Origin: Pseudomonas sp. AL03
Lineage (GTDB): Bacteria; Pseudomonadota; Gammaproteobacteria; Pseudomonadales; Pseudomonadaceae
Direction: 5' to 3'
NCBI RefSeq assembly: GCF_029960815.1
Contig: NZ_JASBRE010000013.1
Coordinates: 62,001-126,000 of the forward strand
DNA length: 64,000 nt
How positions within the stretch are numbered: the stretch's first letter is position 1; the number at the start of each line of letters is the position of its first letter. This document shows, in pieces, positions 15,760-24,562 of the stretch. The notes beneath the pieces were generated by a model. The model saw only the letters and a program-made list of their open reading frames with translations, was not told the DNA's origin and ran no database searches. The position numbers and the translations under genes were made by a program.

Positions 15760-18189
15760 TTATTTCACCGGAGGTTTTTTTACGCCTTTCTTGCCCTTGG
15801 CAGGTTTGCGCGTTGGACTCGCAACTTTGGCCATGGGGTGAGGGGTCACTGCTGGGGTTTTCTGCTTGATCGGCTCTGGGGTTGCCGTCGGGATTTTCTC
15901 CTCGATGGCATCGGCCTCACCGGGTGGTTGGGTCAGGCTGAAACCTGGCAGGGGGACGTCGAGCAGCGTGTGCAGCTCACTCCAGAATGGGTTGTCTGCG
16001 CCGCTGGTCAGCAGTTCCGGCAGCAAATTGGCGACGGCCGCCAGCACTTGTTGACGCTCTTCGACCTCAACCAGCATCAAGGGCAGGCTGTGCAGGCTTT
16101 CTTGCGGGTGGGTGGCGACCAGCAGCTTTTGCAGGCGCAGGGTTTCGCGCAGATCAAGTGGCTCGGCACTGTCGTCCTGGAGCAGCACCTGCAGTTGCAG
16201 GATCAATTTTTCCACGCTTTCCTTGCCCGACTTGTCGCTGTCACGGCCCAGCAGGAACAGAATCCGTATCAAGGCTTCCATCAGACCGCCAAGGGGCAGG
16301 GCATCCTGCAGCCGCTCGATCAGGACCTTGTCGTGTTGCTTGGCATGTTCCTGGAGATTTCGCCCGGGTGCATTGCCGGCGAGGCTGTTGAGTACGCCAT
16401 ACACGCCGTAGAAACACATTTCCTGGGCCGCATCACGCAGATCCCGATAGCCGTTCAAGGCGTCCTGCATCTGGTTGGAAAACAGTTCCTGCCAGGCCAG
16501 CAACGGGTTGTTTTGGCTGGCGGGGTGACGATCCTTGCTCACTAGGGCCGCGCTTCCTGCCAGCCACCACAACGCCGGGTTCAAACTGCTCCAGGCCACT
16601 TGCTGCTGATGGAAAGGGTGTGCCCGGCGCAGCAGTTCTGCGCTGGGTTCGTTGATCAGCTGGCGCAACCATGGGCGTATGAATTCGTCGTACACACTGT
16701 TGTTGATGTCCGACGCGCGCTGGACCAGCGCGAATTCGCGATCGTCATCACGAGGCTTCTGCACTTCGCCATGGATGTCGGCGATACGCCGGGGCTCGAA
16801 ACGCACGTCATAGGGCGTAGCCGAGTTCTCCGGCAGGTCTTCGATCAGCATTTCATACAGCCCGGCTGGCAGCGCATTGATTGCATCGACCGCACCGAGT
16901 AACTCTCGATGTTCACGCCGCGCCACTTCACCGGACACGAAGATGCCCAGATGACCAATGCTCGCGTGCCGTAAGTAAACGATGGTGCGTCCGGCATTGT
17001 GCAACGCGAGATCGCTGGGATAGACGTCGGTGATCCAGTCCAATGCCTGCTGCGGGGAGGTGATGTTGTCGCCATACGAGCAGAACACCACCACCGGCAC
17101 TTCAATCAGTTTGAGGTCAAGCCCGCTGCTCTTGCGACCGAGGCCGCCGGACAGCTGATTACCGATGAACAGGTCGTCGACAATCATCTCGATCTCTTCG
17201 CCATTGAGCAGGGTCGGGCTGCCCCACCAGCGTTCGAAATCCAGAAAACGTGCGGCCTCGCTGTCGACTTCACTGAACAGGTGGTAGTACTTGCCCCAAT
17301 AGGTGTTGGCCGGGTCTAGGCTTTCGAAATTGCTGACCAGCCAGGTGCCGTCGAAACGGTCATTACCCAGGTCGCTACCGAGGCGTGCCATCCAGCCACC
17401 GCCCAGCAAACCGCCGGTGTAGCGCATCGGATTGCGGCCATTGACGCCGGCCCAGTACGACAGCGGCGCACCATTGACGATGATCAACCCTGGCAACTTC
17501 GGCCGGGTGGCGGCCAGGCCCATTAACGCCCAGCCCGCCTGGCAGTTGCCAATGACGACAGGTTTGGCGCTGTCTGGATGCCGGGCGCTGACGACTTCGA
17601 TGAACCGCGCCTGGGCTTCTGTGATATCGGCGAGGGTTTGCCCAGGGCGTGGCGAGTGACTGAAGGAGATGAAGTAGGTCGGGTGGCCGGCTCTCAGGCT
17701 TTCGCCGATGACTGAATCCTGTTTGAAACCGCCGATGCCCGAGCCGTGACCGCCGCGTGGGTCAATGATGATCACCGGCTGTTTTTTGCTGTCGAGCTGC
17801 TGCCCGGGGCCCGCGAGGATTTGCAACAACGAATAGTTGACCGGGCGAGGCAGGTCTTCACCGGCGACCAGCGTTGCATGATTGAACTTGAGCAGCAGCG
17901 GATACCCGGCGCGTTCGTGGGACAGGGTGTTGTCGCCGCGTTGGCGCAAGGTGTCCCAGAACAACACGCTGCGCTGGCCAAGGTCCGTGAAGTATTCCTG
18001 CCAGTCAGCGGGCGTCGGCTGCCTGAGCTGCCCAAGGCTTAAAGGCGCGAAGGTTTTTGCCTGGCGCTTCTGCACGGCGTCGAGGACGTTGCGGGTATTG
18101 AGGCGTTGCAGATGATTCAGGTGTTCAAACAAACCGACGGGTTCGAAGAGCTCTTCATCTTGCAGCGCAATATTCACTTCCTGACCCAT
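15760..18189 (-). CDS. DUF3141 alpha/beta-hydrolase protein, PHA-associated
   Basis: An 809-residue protein. The first 400 residues form an alpha/beta hydrolase: VIIIDPRGGHGSGIGGFKQD, then the elbow VVIGNCQAGWALMG with a Cys nucleophile (about residue 218), as in PHA synthases, and later a possible acid in VVFCSYGDNITSP and His in LRHASIGHLGIF. The second half is helical and has no known domain; the tail is Lys/Pro-rich. DUF3141 proteins are described in databases as PHA-synthase-like, but their reaction is not established. Place between phbR and phasin suggests a role in polymer metabolism. It converges with phbR with a 23-base gap. Confidence 0.8.
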   Translation of the reverse strand: MGQEVNIALQDEELFEPVGLFEHLNHLQRLNTRNVLDAVQKRQAKTFAPLSLGQLRQPTPADWQEYFTDLGQRSVLFWDTLRQRGDNTLSHERAGYPLLLKFNHATLVAGEDLPRPVNYSLLQILAGPGQQLDSKKQPVIIIDPRGGHGSGIGGFKQDSVIGESLRAGHPTYFISFSHSPRPGQTLADITEAQARFIEVVSARHPDSAKPVVIGNCQAGWALMGLAATRPKLPGLIIVNGAPLSYWAGVNGRNPMRYTGGLLGGGWMARLGSDLGNDRFDGTWLVSNFESLDPANTYWGKYYHLFSEVDSEAARFLDFERWWGSPTLLNGEEIEMIVDDLFIGNQLSGGLGRKSSGLDLKLIEVPVVVFCSYGDNITSPQQALDWITDVYPSDLALHNAGRTIVYLRHASIGHLGIFVSGEVARREHRELLGAVDAINALPAGLYEMLIEDLPENSATPYDVRFEPRRIADIHGEVQKPRDDDREFALVQRASDINNSVYDEFIRPWLRQLINEPSAELLRRAHPFHQQQVAWSSLNPALWWLAGSAALVSKDRHPASQNNPLLAWQELFSNQMQDALNGYRDLRDAAQEMCFYGVYGVLNSLAGNAPGRNLQEHAKQHDKVLIERLQDALPLGGLMEALIRILFLLGRDSDKSGKESVEKLILQLQVLLQDDSAEPLDLRETLRLQKLLVATHPQESLHSLPLMLVEVEERQQVLAAVANLLPELLTSGADNPFWSELHTLLDVPLPGFSLTQPPGEADAIEEKIPTATPEPIKQKTPAVTPHPMAKVASPTRKPAKGKKGVKKPPVK

Positions 18190-18312
18190 CGTGATCTCCT
18201 GACGCTCTACATGGGAACCTGCGCATCTGAACCCTTCGTTAAAGAGGGTTAGGCTGGTCGTTCGACAGACTGGAGTTTATAGCGAATAGGGAGGGCTTGA
18301 GCAAAGTTTATT

Positions 18313-18360
18313 TTGCACCGCACAAAAATAGACGTTGCCAAATGATTTTGTGCACTGCAA
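18313..18360. promoter_or_regulatory. Putative PhaR operator upstream of phasin gene
   Basis: Two near-complementary 15-mers, TTGCACCGCACAAAA (18313-18327) and TTTTGTGCACTGCAA (18346-18360), form an inverted repeat matching in 13 of 15 positions. TGC/GCA-rich sites of this kind bind PhaR repressors in front of phasin genes in other bacteria. A phaR gene is present at 24563-25114. Confidence 0.5.
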
Positions 18361-18443
18361 TATCAAGGCTAACGCGATGACTGGCCGGATCGCTATCGCG
18401 TCTTCAGGTCCATCAGGGCCTTCCAGTACCAGGAGATTCAAGC

Positions 18444-19010
18444 ATGTCTTTTTTCAATTCGGAAAAACTGCAAACCGCTCAGAAAGCCAATCTCGATCTT
18501 TTGCAGCAAATCAGCGGCAAAGTCTTCGCCAGCGTTGAACAGCTCAGCCAGTTGCAGTTCAAGGCACTGCGCGACTCCACCGAAGAGCACTTCGAAGGTG
18601 TTCGCAAGCTGCTGGCCGTCCGTGATCCACAAGGTTTTGCTGAGCTGCAGGCTTCTTTCACCCAGCCGAGCGCGCAAACCGAACGTCTGGCCGAGTTCAA
18701 CCGTCAGGTTCAAGCACTGATCGTCGGTACTCAGTCGGACATCGCCAAACTGACCTCGAGTCAGGTCGAGGCTGGCACCCAACAGGTGCAAGAGTTCGTT
18801 GAAGCGATCAGCAAGAATGCACCGGCCGGCTCCGAGCCTGTTGTGGCAGCGTTCAAGTCGAGCCTGGCGAATGCCGGTACTGTGTTCGAAAGTGCACAGA
18901 AAGCCGTAAAACAGGCTTCCGATGTGGCTCAGAGTAGTTTCGACGCAGCGACTGCCGCGGCCACGAAAGCTGCCCCAGCAAGCGCCAAGGCTACCAGCGG
19001 TAACAAGTAA
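18444..19010 (+). CDS. phaP: Phasin (PHA granule surface protein)
   Basis: A 188-residue helical, Ala/Gln/Ser-rich protein without signal or membrane segment. The opening SFFNSEKLQTAQKANLDLLQ and the amphipathic helices that follow match the phasin_2 family; the tail is rich in Ala, Lys and Thr (AAATKAAPASAKATSGNK). Phasins coat PHB granules and limit their fusion. It carries AGGAGATTCAAGC before the ATG, and an inverted repeat that could bind PhaR is located 84-131 bases upstream of the start. Confidence 0.9.
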   Translation: MSFFNSEKLQTAQKANLDLLQQISGKVFASVEQLSQLQFKALRDSTEEHFEGVRKLLAVRDPQGFAELQASFTQPSAQTERLAEFNRQVQALIVGTQSDIAKLTSSQVEAGTQQVQEFVEAISKNAPAGSEPVVAAFKSSLANAGTVFESAQKAVKQASDVAQSSFDAATAAATKAAPASAKATSGNK

Positions 19011-19032
19011 GTCACGTCAAACAAGCGGCACT

Positions 19033-19066
19033 CATGGCGGTGGGATCATTCCCCATCGCCATTTTT
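19033..19066 (+). terminator. Intrinsic terminator of the phasin gene
   Basis: A 9-bp stem with one G-T pair (GGCGGTGGG with CCCCATCGCC) followed by ATTTTTTG, some 25 bases after the stop. Confidence 0.75.
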
Positions 19067-19103
19067 TGTGTGCCGCGAAAAACCTTGGCAGGAAGGCTCT
19101 GGT

Positions 19104-21125
19104 TCACGCTGATACCAGTCGTCTGATCCAGTCCAGCAGTACGCTGGGTAACAGTTCTGGTCTGTGCAGCAAGGCGTATTGCCGCGATCCGAATACCGCC
19201 GGCAGGTAATTCGCCGCCTGACGGTCGATGGTCAAACAGAATGGATAGATGCCTTGGAGCTTGGCTTCGGTCACGGCCTGACGCATGTCTTCGACACCAT
19301 AGCGGCCTGCGTACTGGTCAACATCGTTCGGCTTGCCATCGGAGAGCAATAATAGGAGGCGGTGGGTGGAGGCTTCGCGCATCAGCAACGTGCTGGCGTG
19401 GCGCAGGGCAGCGCCGGCCCGGGTATAGCGTTCCGGTTCGAGTGCGGCAATGCGCCGACCGACTTCATTGCTGTAACGCTCATCGAATGCTTTCAGGGTG
19501 CGGATCGTGACCCGCTGCGGCCCTTCGCCGGAAAACGCCAGCACGCTATAGGGCTCGCCCAGGCTCTCAAGCGCCACACAAACCAGCAGCAACGCCTCGC
19601 GCTCGACATCAATGACCCGGCGATGGTGGGACAGCCAGCTGTCAGTGGAGCCGCTGACGTCGATCAGCAACATGATCGCCATGTCGCGTCGGCTACGGCG
19701 CTGGGTTTGATACAGCGCCTGCGGCATGCTCAGGCCGGCCCGGGCCTCGGCGCAACCGTCGATATACGCCTCCAGATCGATATCGTCGCCCTCCCATTGT
19801 TTGCGCAGCCTGACACGCTGCGCCCGCAGGCATTCGAATTGCCGGCGGATGGCATCGAGCACTGGGCGGTGAGCCTCAAGGGTTCGCTCGACCCACTGCT
19901 GCGGGCCTTCCTGGGCGGGACACAGTTGCAGGGTTGTACCCGGAACACGGTAGATCTGGCTGCGGTAATCCCACTCGGGGTAGCTGACTGCGTTGCTGGG
20001 AATGTCCTGTGCACCGCGCTGGACGCGGGTCTGTGGCGGGTCGTCAGACAGCAGCACTTCGTTCGGGCGGCCTGCCGTGACCACCAGTCGCGCTTCGTTG
20101 AGTTCGGACAATGACTCTGCAAAATCAGCGGCCGGGGTATCGGTATCCCGGTCGGCAGGGCGCTGCATCCCCATGGGGTCTTCGGCCTTTTCCAACGGTT
20201 CGGCGGGTTGCACCATCCACAAACCTTGATCCTGATCGTCGTCTTCATCGGTACGGGCCTCGCGCGCAGTGGGCTGGCGTACGAGGCGGGCGCTACGTGG
20301 CAGGGTATCGGTGGTGTCGATTTCGCCAGGCAGGGGCGGCGTCTTCACGCCCGCCAACGGCTCGCGCAGGTCGCCGGTCCAGGCATCGAGCAGCAGCAGA
20401 TGAGCGTCGAGCCTGGGCAGTTTTTCGACGGACATGAGACGTTGTGCGAGGGTTTCTGATTGTTGCAGCGAGTCGGCCGTTTTGGCGGGTATCTCCAGCC
20501 CTTCCAGAGGTTTGCCGCATTCGCTGCGCAGCAGTAAACGCAGCAAGTTTTCCAGGGGCTGTCTCTGAATTGGAAAGGCGTGAAGAGGCGGGCGGGTCAT
20601 CAAGGCATGATGGCGCAAGCCATGGATCGATGGCGCCAACCCCGGCAACAGTCGTACCAAGTCCGAATCAGCAGCCCAGGCTTCGAGGAGCCGATAGACA
20701 CTGCGCTGCATCGGGTTGTCGAGGGCTGATAGCGCGGTGGCACTGCCTCGCTGGGCGCGCATCGCCTGTTGCAAAGCCAGGGTTTTATAACGTTCCAGCG
20801 TGAGCGGACCCTCGTCGCCGCCCAAGTTCTCCGGCAGCCATATAGACACGCCATCGGTCGCCGGGACGGCGCTTTGCCGACACGGCTTTTCGTGACGCAG
20901 CAAGAGCTTTTTCAGTAGCGTGGGGGGCGAGGGTGGTTGCGCGACGCGCAGCGAATAGTGGGTGTCGAACACCGCCTTGATCAGCAAATCGAGGTGTTGT
21001 GCGACATCCCCGAGGGTAACGATTTTTGCAGTGTCCGAGGGGCCCTGGTGACGCCGCCACAACGCCTGTGCATACACCGTTGCGTGGCGTGCGACATCGG
21101 TGATGAGGTCCTCCGCTTCGGCCAT
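19104..21125 (-). CDS. norD: Nitric oxide reductase activation protein NorD
   Basis: A 673-residue soluble protein. The last 200 residues are a von Willebrand factor A domain with the metal site DVSGSTDSW, then SDGKPND, as in NorD/CbbO proteins. NorD works with the AAA+ ATPase NorQ to mature nitric oxide reductase, probably by inserting the non-haem iron. The N-terminal two thirds are divergent and low in recognisable motifs. Its start lies directly after the norQ stop (21126), so translation is coupled. It is the last gene of the operon. Confidence 0.92.
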   Translation of the reverse strand: MAEAEDLITDVARHATVYAQALWRRHQGPSDTAKIVTLGDVAQHLDLLIKAVFDTHYSLRVAQPPSPPTLLKKLLLRHEKPCRQSAVPATDGVSIWLPENLGGDEGPLTLERYKTLALQQAMRAQRGSATALSALDNPMQRSVYRLLEAWAADSDLVRLLPGLAPSIHGLRHHALMTRPPLHAFPIQRQPLENLLRLLLRSECGKPLEGLEIPAKTADSLQQSETLAQRLMSVEKLPRLDAHLLLLDAWTGDLREPLAGVKTPPLPGEIDTTDTLPRSARLVRQPTAREARTDEDDDQDQGLWMVQPAEPLEKAEDPMGMQRPADRDTDTPAADFAESLSELNEARLVVTAGRPNEVLLSDDPPQTRVQRGAQDIPSNAVSYPEWDYRSQIYRVPGTTLQLCPAQEGPQQWVERTLEAHRPVLDAIRRQFECLRAQRVRLRKQWEGDDIDLEAYIDGCAEARAGLSMPQALYQTQRRSRRDMAIMLLIDVSGSTDSWLSHHRRVIDVEREALLLVCVALESLGEPYSVLAFSGEGPQRVTIRTLKAFDERYSNEVGRRIAALEPERYTRAGAALRHASTLLMREASTHRLLLLLSDGKPNDVDQYAGRYGVEDMRQAVTEAKLQGIYPFCLTIDRQAANYLPAVFGSRQYALLHRPELLPSVLLDWIRRLVSA

Positions 21126-21941
21126 TTAGATAAACGTCAGGTCAACGAGGTCGCGCATGGCAGCCACCAGCACGACGTCATCGGAGAGCGGCGAGATCAA
21201 CGCGACCCGGCACGCGATGGGCGCAGCAATGCCGCGGGTGATCAGCCGTGCAGTGGCGATCAGCAGACGGGTACTGGGGACTTCCGCCAGGCCCCGGTCT
21301 TGCAAGGCGCGTAGCCGCTGGGCGAGGGTGACCAGCGCATGGGCGGTGGCGTAGTCGGTTCCACCCTCATGGATGACGATGGCGATTTCGCGCTCGGCCG
21401 GCGGGAAGTCAAAATCCAGCGCCACGAAGCGCTGTCGGGTACTCGGCTTTAAATCCTTGAGTATTCGTTGGTAGCCGGGGTTGTAGGACACCACCAGTTG
21501 AAAGTGTGGTGAGGCTTCGAGGATTTCGCCGATTTTGTCCAGAGGTAGAATGCGTCGGTGGTCGGTCAGTGGGTGCAGGACGACAATCGTGTCTTGCCGC
21601 GCTTCGACCACCTCGTCCAGGTAACAGATAGCGCCTTCGCGCACCGCACGGGTCAGCGGGCCTTCCGTCCAATGGGTGCCCTGGTGACCGATCAGGAAAC
21701 GCCCGACCAGGTCGCTGGCGCTCAGATCGTCATGGCAGGAAATGGTGATCAACGGGCGCTTGAGACGCCAAGCCATGTGTTCGACAAAACGGGTTTTGCC
21801 ACAACCGGTGGGTCCTTTCAGCATGATTGCCAGTTGCTGTGCATGGCATTGCTCGAAAATCGCTACCTCGTCGCCGCAGGGTTGGTAATAAGGCTCAGCT
21901 TGCAGCGTCGCAGGTTCGGCGTGCATCAGCGAACGTTCCAT
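21126..21941 (-). CDS. norQ: AAA+ ATPase NorQ (CbbQ/NirQ/NorQ family)
   Basis: A 271-residue ATPase with Walker A GPTGCGKT (about residues 43-50) and Walker B ICYLDEVVEA, followed by the NorQ/NirQ-type end VPSTRLLIATARLI. The start ATG 21941 shares one base with the norB stop (TGATG), a tight coupling; the upstream GTG at 21944 is less likely. NorQ remodels the reductase to allow metal insertion together with NorD. It is in the usual order norC-norB-norQ-norD. Confidence 0.93.
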   Translation of the reverse strand: MERSLMHAEPATLQAEPYYQPCGDEVAIFEQCHAQQLAIMLKGPTGCGKTRFVEHMAWRLKRPLITISCHDDLSASDLVGRFLIGHQGTHWTEGPLTRAVREGAICYLDEVVEARQDTIVVLHPLTDHRRILPLDKIGEILEASPHFQLVVSYNPGYQRILKDLKPSTRQRFVALDFDFPPAEREIAIVIHEGGTDYATAHALVTLAQRLRALQDRGLAEVPSTRLLIATARLITRGIAAPIACRVALISPLSDDVVLVAAMRDLVDLTFI

Positions 21942-23311
21942 CACAACGTCGCGCTTGAGGCTTGAGGTGTGGCCAGGACCGGATCGGCTTCATCGACATT
22001 GAAGTCCGGTGCATGGCGGAAAAAATCGTAGATGAACAGCCCCGCACCCAGGCTGAACATCGACGCCGTTGCCACCAGCATCAGGAAGTGCACCTGAATC
22101 TTCAGCTGCACGTCCAGGTAGCCCAAACCGAGAATGCGCTCCAGGTACACCTGACCAATGCCCGCCGTGGCAAATGACAGGGTCATGCCGAACATGCCTC
22201 CCAACTGCAGCCAGAATGCCCAATAACCGATGCTGCTTTCCTCAACGGGACGACGGGTTATGCCGGGTAGCGCATAAGTGATCATCGCCAGGACAATCAT
22301 GGCATAGGCTCCATAAAAGGCCGCATGGCCATGCATGGCGGTGATCAGGGTGCCATGGGTCCATTTGTTGACGTCGGGAAAGGTGTGGGCCAGCCCCAGG
22401 AGGCCGGCGCCAAACATGGTGAACAGGGCGCTGCCCATCGTCCAGTGTAAGGCCAGTTTGTTGGGGTGAGAGAGGCCGGAGCGGCGCATCGCGTTGTAGG
22501 CATAGATCGCCATGCCGACCAGCGCCAGGGGCTCAAGTGCACTAAAGAAGCCGCCCAATGGAAGCCAGTAATAGGGGACACCGATCCAGTAATAATGGTG
22601 GGCGGTGCCAAGGATGCCGGCAATGAAAACCAAGCCGACAATCACGTACAGCCACTTCTCCATGACCTCGCGATCGGCACCGGACAGTCTGATCAGCAGA
22701 TAGGCAAGAAAGCCGCCCTGGATCATTTCCCAGACACCTTCGACCCACAGGTGAATCGTCCACCAGCGGTAGTAGATCGACACCACGTAGTTTTCATAAT
22801 GCAGCAGCGCCGGCAGATAAAGCACAGCGGCACTGGCCAGACCCAACAGAAGAACGCCCTCGGTGGCAGTGAAACGCCCGGCTTTCTTGATCGTCATGCC
22901 GATGTTGTAGAGGAACATCAGCATGCAAATCACGATCACGATCTTGTGCGGCAGCGGTTGTTCGAGCAGCTTGTTCCCGGTGCCATAACCGAACAGGTAA
23001 CCCAGAACGGCGGTGACACCCATGGCCGTCCACAACCCGAGCTGAATGTAGGCCAGTCGGGTGCTGTGCAACTCACCACGGGACTCATCCGGCACCATCC
23101 AATAGGTCGCCCCCATAAACCCGGTCAGCACCCAGACGATCAACAGATTGGTGTGAATAGACTTGGTGACATCGAATGGCAAAAGGTCCAGCAGCGGATC
23201 CGGCCCGAGGTATTTGGCCGCCGACAGTAGGCCGAACACCAGTTGCAGGCCGAACAGCACCATGGCAACGGCGAAATACCAGTAGGCGACGGATTGAGAT
23301 CTGTAGCGCAT
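21941..23311 (-). CDS. norB: Nitric oxide reductase subunit B (haem b/b3, catalytic)
   Basis: A 456-residue, 12-helix membrane protein of the haem-copper oxidase superfamily. Metal ligands are recognisable in HTNLLIVW, IHLWVEGVWE (the Glu near the non-haem iron), GTAHHYYWIG and HGHAAFYGAY. It reduces 2 NO to N2O using electrons from NorC. ATG 23311 is chosen because AGGGG lies six bases before it; ATG 23317 would leave no spacing. The last 25 residues are a hydrophilic tail. norQ follows with a one-base overlap. Confidence 0.95.
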   Translation of the reverse strand: MRYRSQSVAYWYFAVAMVLFGLQLVFGLLSAAKYLGPDPLLDLLPFDVTKSIHTNLLIVWVLTGFMGATYWMVPDESRGELHSTRLAYIQLGLWTAMGVTAVLGYLFGYGTGNKLLEQPLPHKIVIVICMLMFLYNIGMTIKKAGRFTATEGVLLLGLASAAVLYLPALLHYENYVVSIYYRWWTIHLWVEGVWEMIQGGFLAYLLIRLSGADREVMEKWLYVIVGLVFIAGILGTAHHYYWIGVPYYWLPLGGFFSALEPLALVGMAIYAYNAMRRSGLSHPNKLALHWTMGSALFTMFGAGLLGLAHTFPDVNKWTHGTLITAMHGHAAFYGAYAMIVLAMITYALPGITRRPVEESSIGYWAFWLQLGGMFGMTLSFATAGIGQVYLERILGLGYLDVQLKIQVHFLMLVATASMFSLGAGLFIYDFFRHAPDFNVDEADPVLATPQASSATL

Positions 23312-23326
23312 GGTCATCCCCTGCGG

Positions 23327-24184
23327 TTACTGGAACGACGCCAGATAGGCGACCAGTTGATCGATCTGTTCAGGCGTAAGCGATTTGGCGAAGGTGTCCG
23401 GCATGAAGGACATGCCGTTGGCGGAAAACATGTCGCCCGGATGCAGGTAGGCACTCGGCGTGACGATGGATTCGCGGATAAAGTCTTCGGCGTCCTTGGC
23501 CTTGCCCTTGTAGTCAGGCGAGGCGATGACCTGCTTGGCCCGGCTGGCCAACCCGGCCAGGGACGGCCCGGCGAGGTTGACGCCCGGCGCAATCGAGTGG
23601 CAAGCGCTGCACACCGGGGTGGCGGTTGTTCGAAACAGCGCCTCGCCCAAGGCGATCGGGTCTTCCTTGCCGGACACTGGGCGTGCGGCGGGTGGCTGGT
23701 TGCCGCCGGCGACGTTCTGTTGCGCAACGGTGAGGTCCATGCCGGGAATCGACGTGCCGGTCACCAGAATTGGACGCGGTGGCCAGCCTTGGTTGTCGAC
23801 CTTGCTCACCCAATCCATAAAGGCGATCAAGGCAGCGATTTCTTCGTCAGAAAGATTCAGGTTCGGCATCAACCGGCGATGGCGTTGCTCGTCATAGAAC
23901 TTTGAAGGGTCTTTGAGAAACGCAGTGAGATAAGGGGCGCCGCGCTGTTGGGTGATTTTCGTCAGGTCTGGGGCGTAATAAGCACCCTCGCCGAACAAGG
24001 TGTGACAATTAATGCAATTGTATTGGTGCCAGACATCTTTGCCGCGAGTGACCTGGGGCGTGATCTGTTGGGCATTGGTCAGTGTGGGAAACTGCCGGTG
24101 ACTATCAACGGTCATGCCCAGAAACACCACGGCAGCAATAGCCGTTGATATCAGCGCGAACGAGCGTGTCTGGCGTTTGTTCAT
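23327..24184 (-). CDS. norC: Nitric oxide reductase subunit C with an extra cytochrome c domain
   Basis: A 285-residue protein, about twice the length of the usual NorC (about 146). Residues 1-30 hold the N-terminal membrane anchor (FALISTAIAAVVFLGM). The first haem motif CINCH is at 57-61 with the NorC-type sequence TLFGEGAYYAPDLT after it; the second, CSACH, is at 192-196 in a separate C-terminal cytochrome c domain. A Pro/Ala/Gly-rich linker of about 30 residues joins them. It would pass electrons to NorB, with the second haem as an added relay or docking domain. A ribosome site AGGGAG precedes the start, 10 bases after the small upstream gene. Confidence 0.93.
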   Translation of the reverse strand: MNKRQTRSFALISTAIAAVVFLGMTVDSHRQFPTLTNAQQITPQVTRGKDVWHQYNCINCHTLFGEGAYYAPDLTKITQQRGAPYLTAFLKDPSKFYDEQRHRRLMPNLNLSDEEIAALIAFMDWVSKVDNQGWPPRPILVTGTSIPGMDLTVAQQNVAGGNQPPAARPVSGKEDPIALGEALFRTTATPVCSACHSIAPGVNLAGPSLAGLASRAKQVIASPDYKGKAKDAEDFIRESIVTPSAYLHPGDMFSANGMSFMPDTFAKSLTPEQIDQLVAYLASFQ

Positions 24185-24194
24185 TGCGAACTCC

Positions 24195-24305
24195 CTATAC
24201 GCCGATGCCGGTCCAATAGGTGATGCCGATCACTCCGGCATAGACGACCGCGCTGGCCATCAGCACGAGCACCGCATAGCTGACGAGCTTCAAGACTGTT
24301 TGCAC
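24195..24305 (-). CDS. Small membrane peptide upstream of norC (36 aa)
   Basis: GTG 24305 has an excellent ribosome site (GGGAGGC, five bases away). The peptide reads MQTVLKLVSYAVLVLMASAV then VYAGVIGITYWTGIGV and consists almost entirely of one membrane helix. Its stop is 10 bases before norC and its reading frame is undisturbed, so it is the first gene of the nor operon. Such tiny single-helix proteins accompany other haem-copper enzymes as accessory subunits; that role here is an inference. It is too short for most gene callers. Confidence 0.65.
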   Translation of the reverse strand: MQTVLKLVSYAVLVLMASAVVYAGVIGITYWTGIGV

Positions 24306-24504
24306 GACTGCCTCCCAATGTGAAAGTGCAGGTGGAAAGTGCCTGGTCATTCGCGTTGCACATTGAGTATGAGTGCGCGCGAAAGAGCGTTAGCCCGCTG
24401 CACTGACGATTGCTTGAGGTCTGCATTCGAACAGCTGCGAGCAGGCGCTAAATATTGACGACTTCACCACGCCTTGCATTCAAGTGCTGTGGTTCAGTGG
24501 GGGC

Positions 24505-24515
24505 GTCAGGATGAC
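24505..24515. promoter_or_regulatory. Possible NorR-type site
   Basis: GTCAGGATGAC fits the GT-N7-AC palindrome bound by NorR. It lies about 200 bases upstream of the first nor gene, a distance usual for an enhancer-binding activator, but only one site and no sigma-54 promoter could be found. Confidence 0.25.
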
Positions 24516-24562
24516 TGTGAGCCTAGTACACGTCGCGCTACTGTCAATGACTCGGGAGTACT

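Noticed and set aside
24340..24370. Sigma-54-like promoter tggtcattcgcgttgcac near the nor operon
   Set aside because: It is on the wrong strand for the operon and the GG to GC distance is off by one base.
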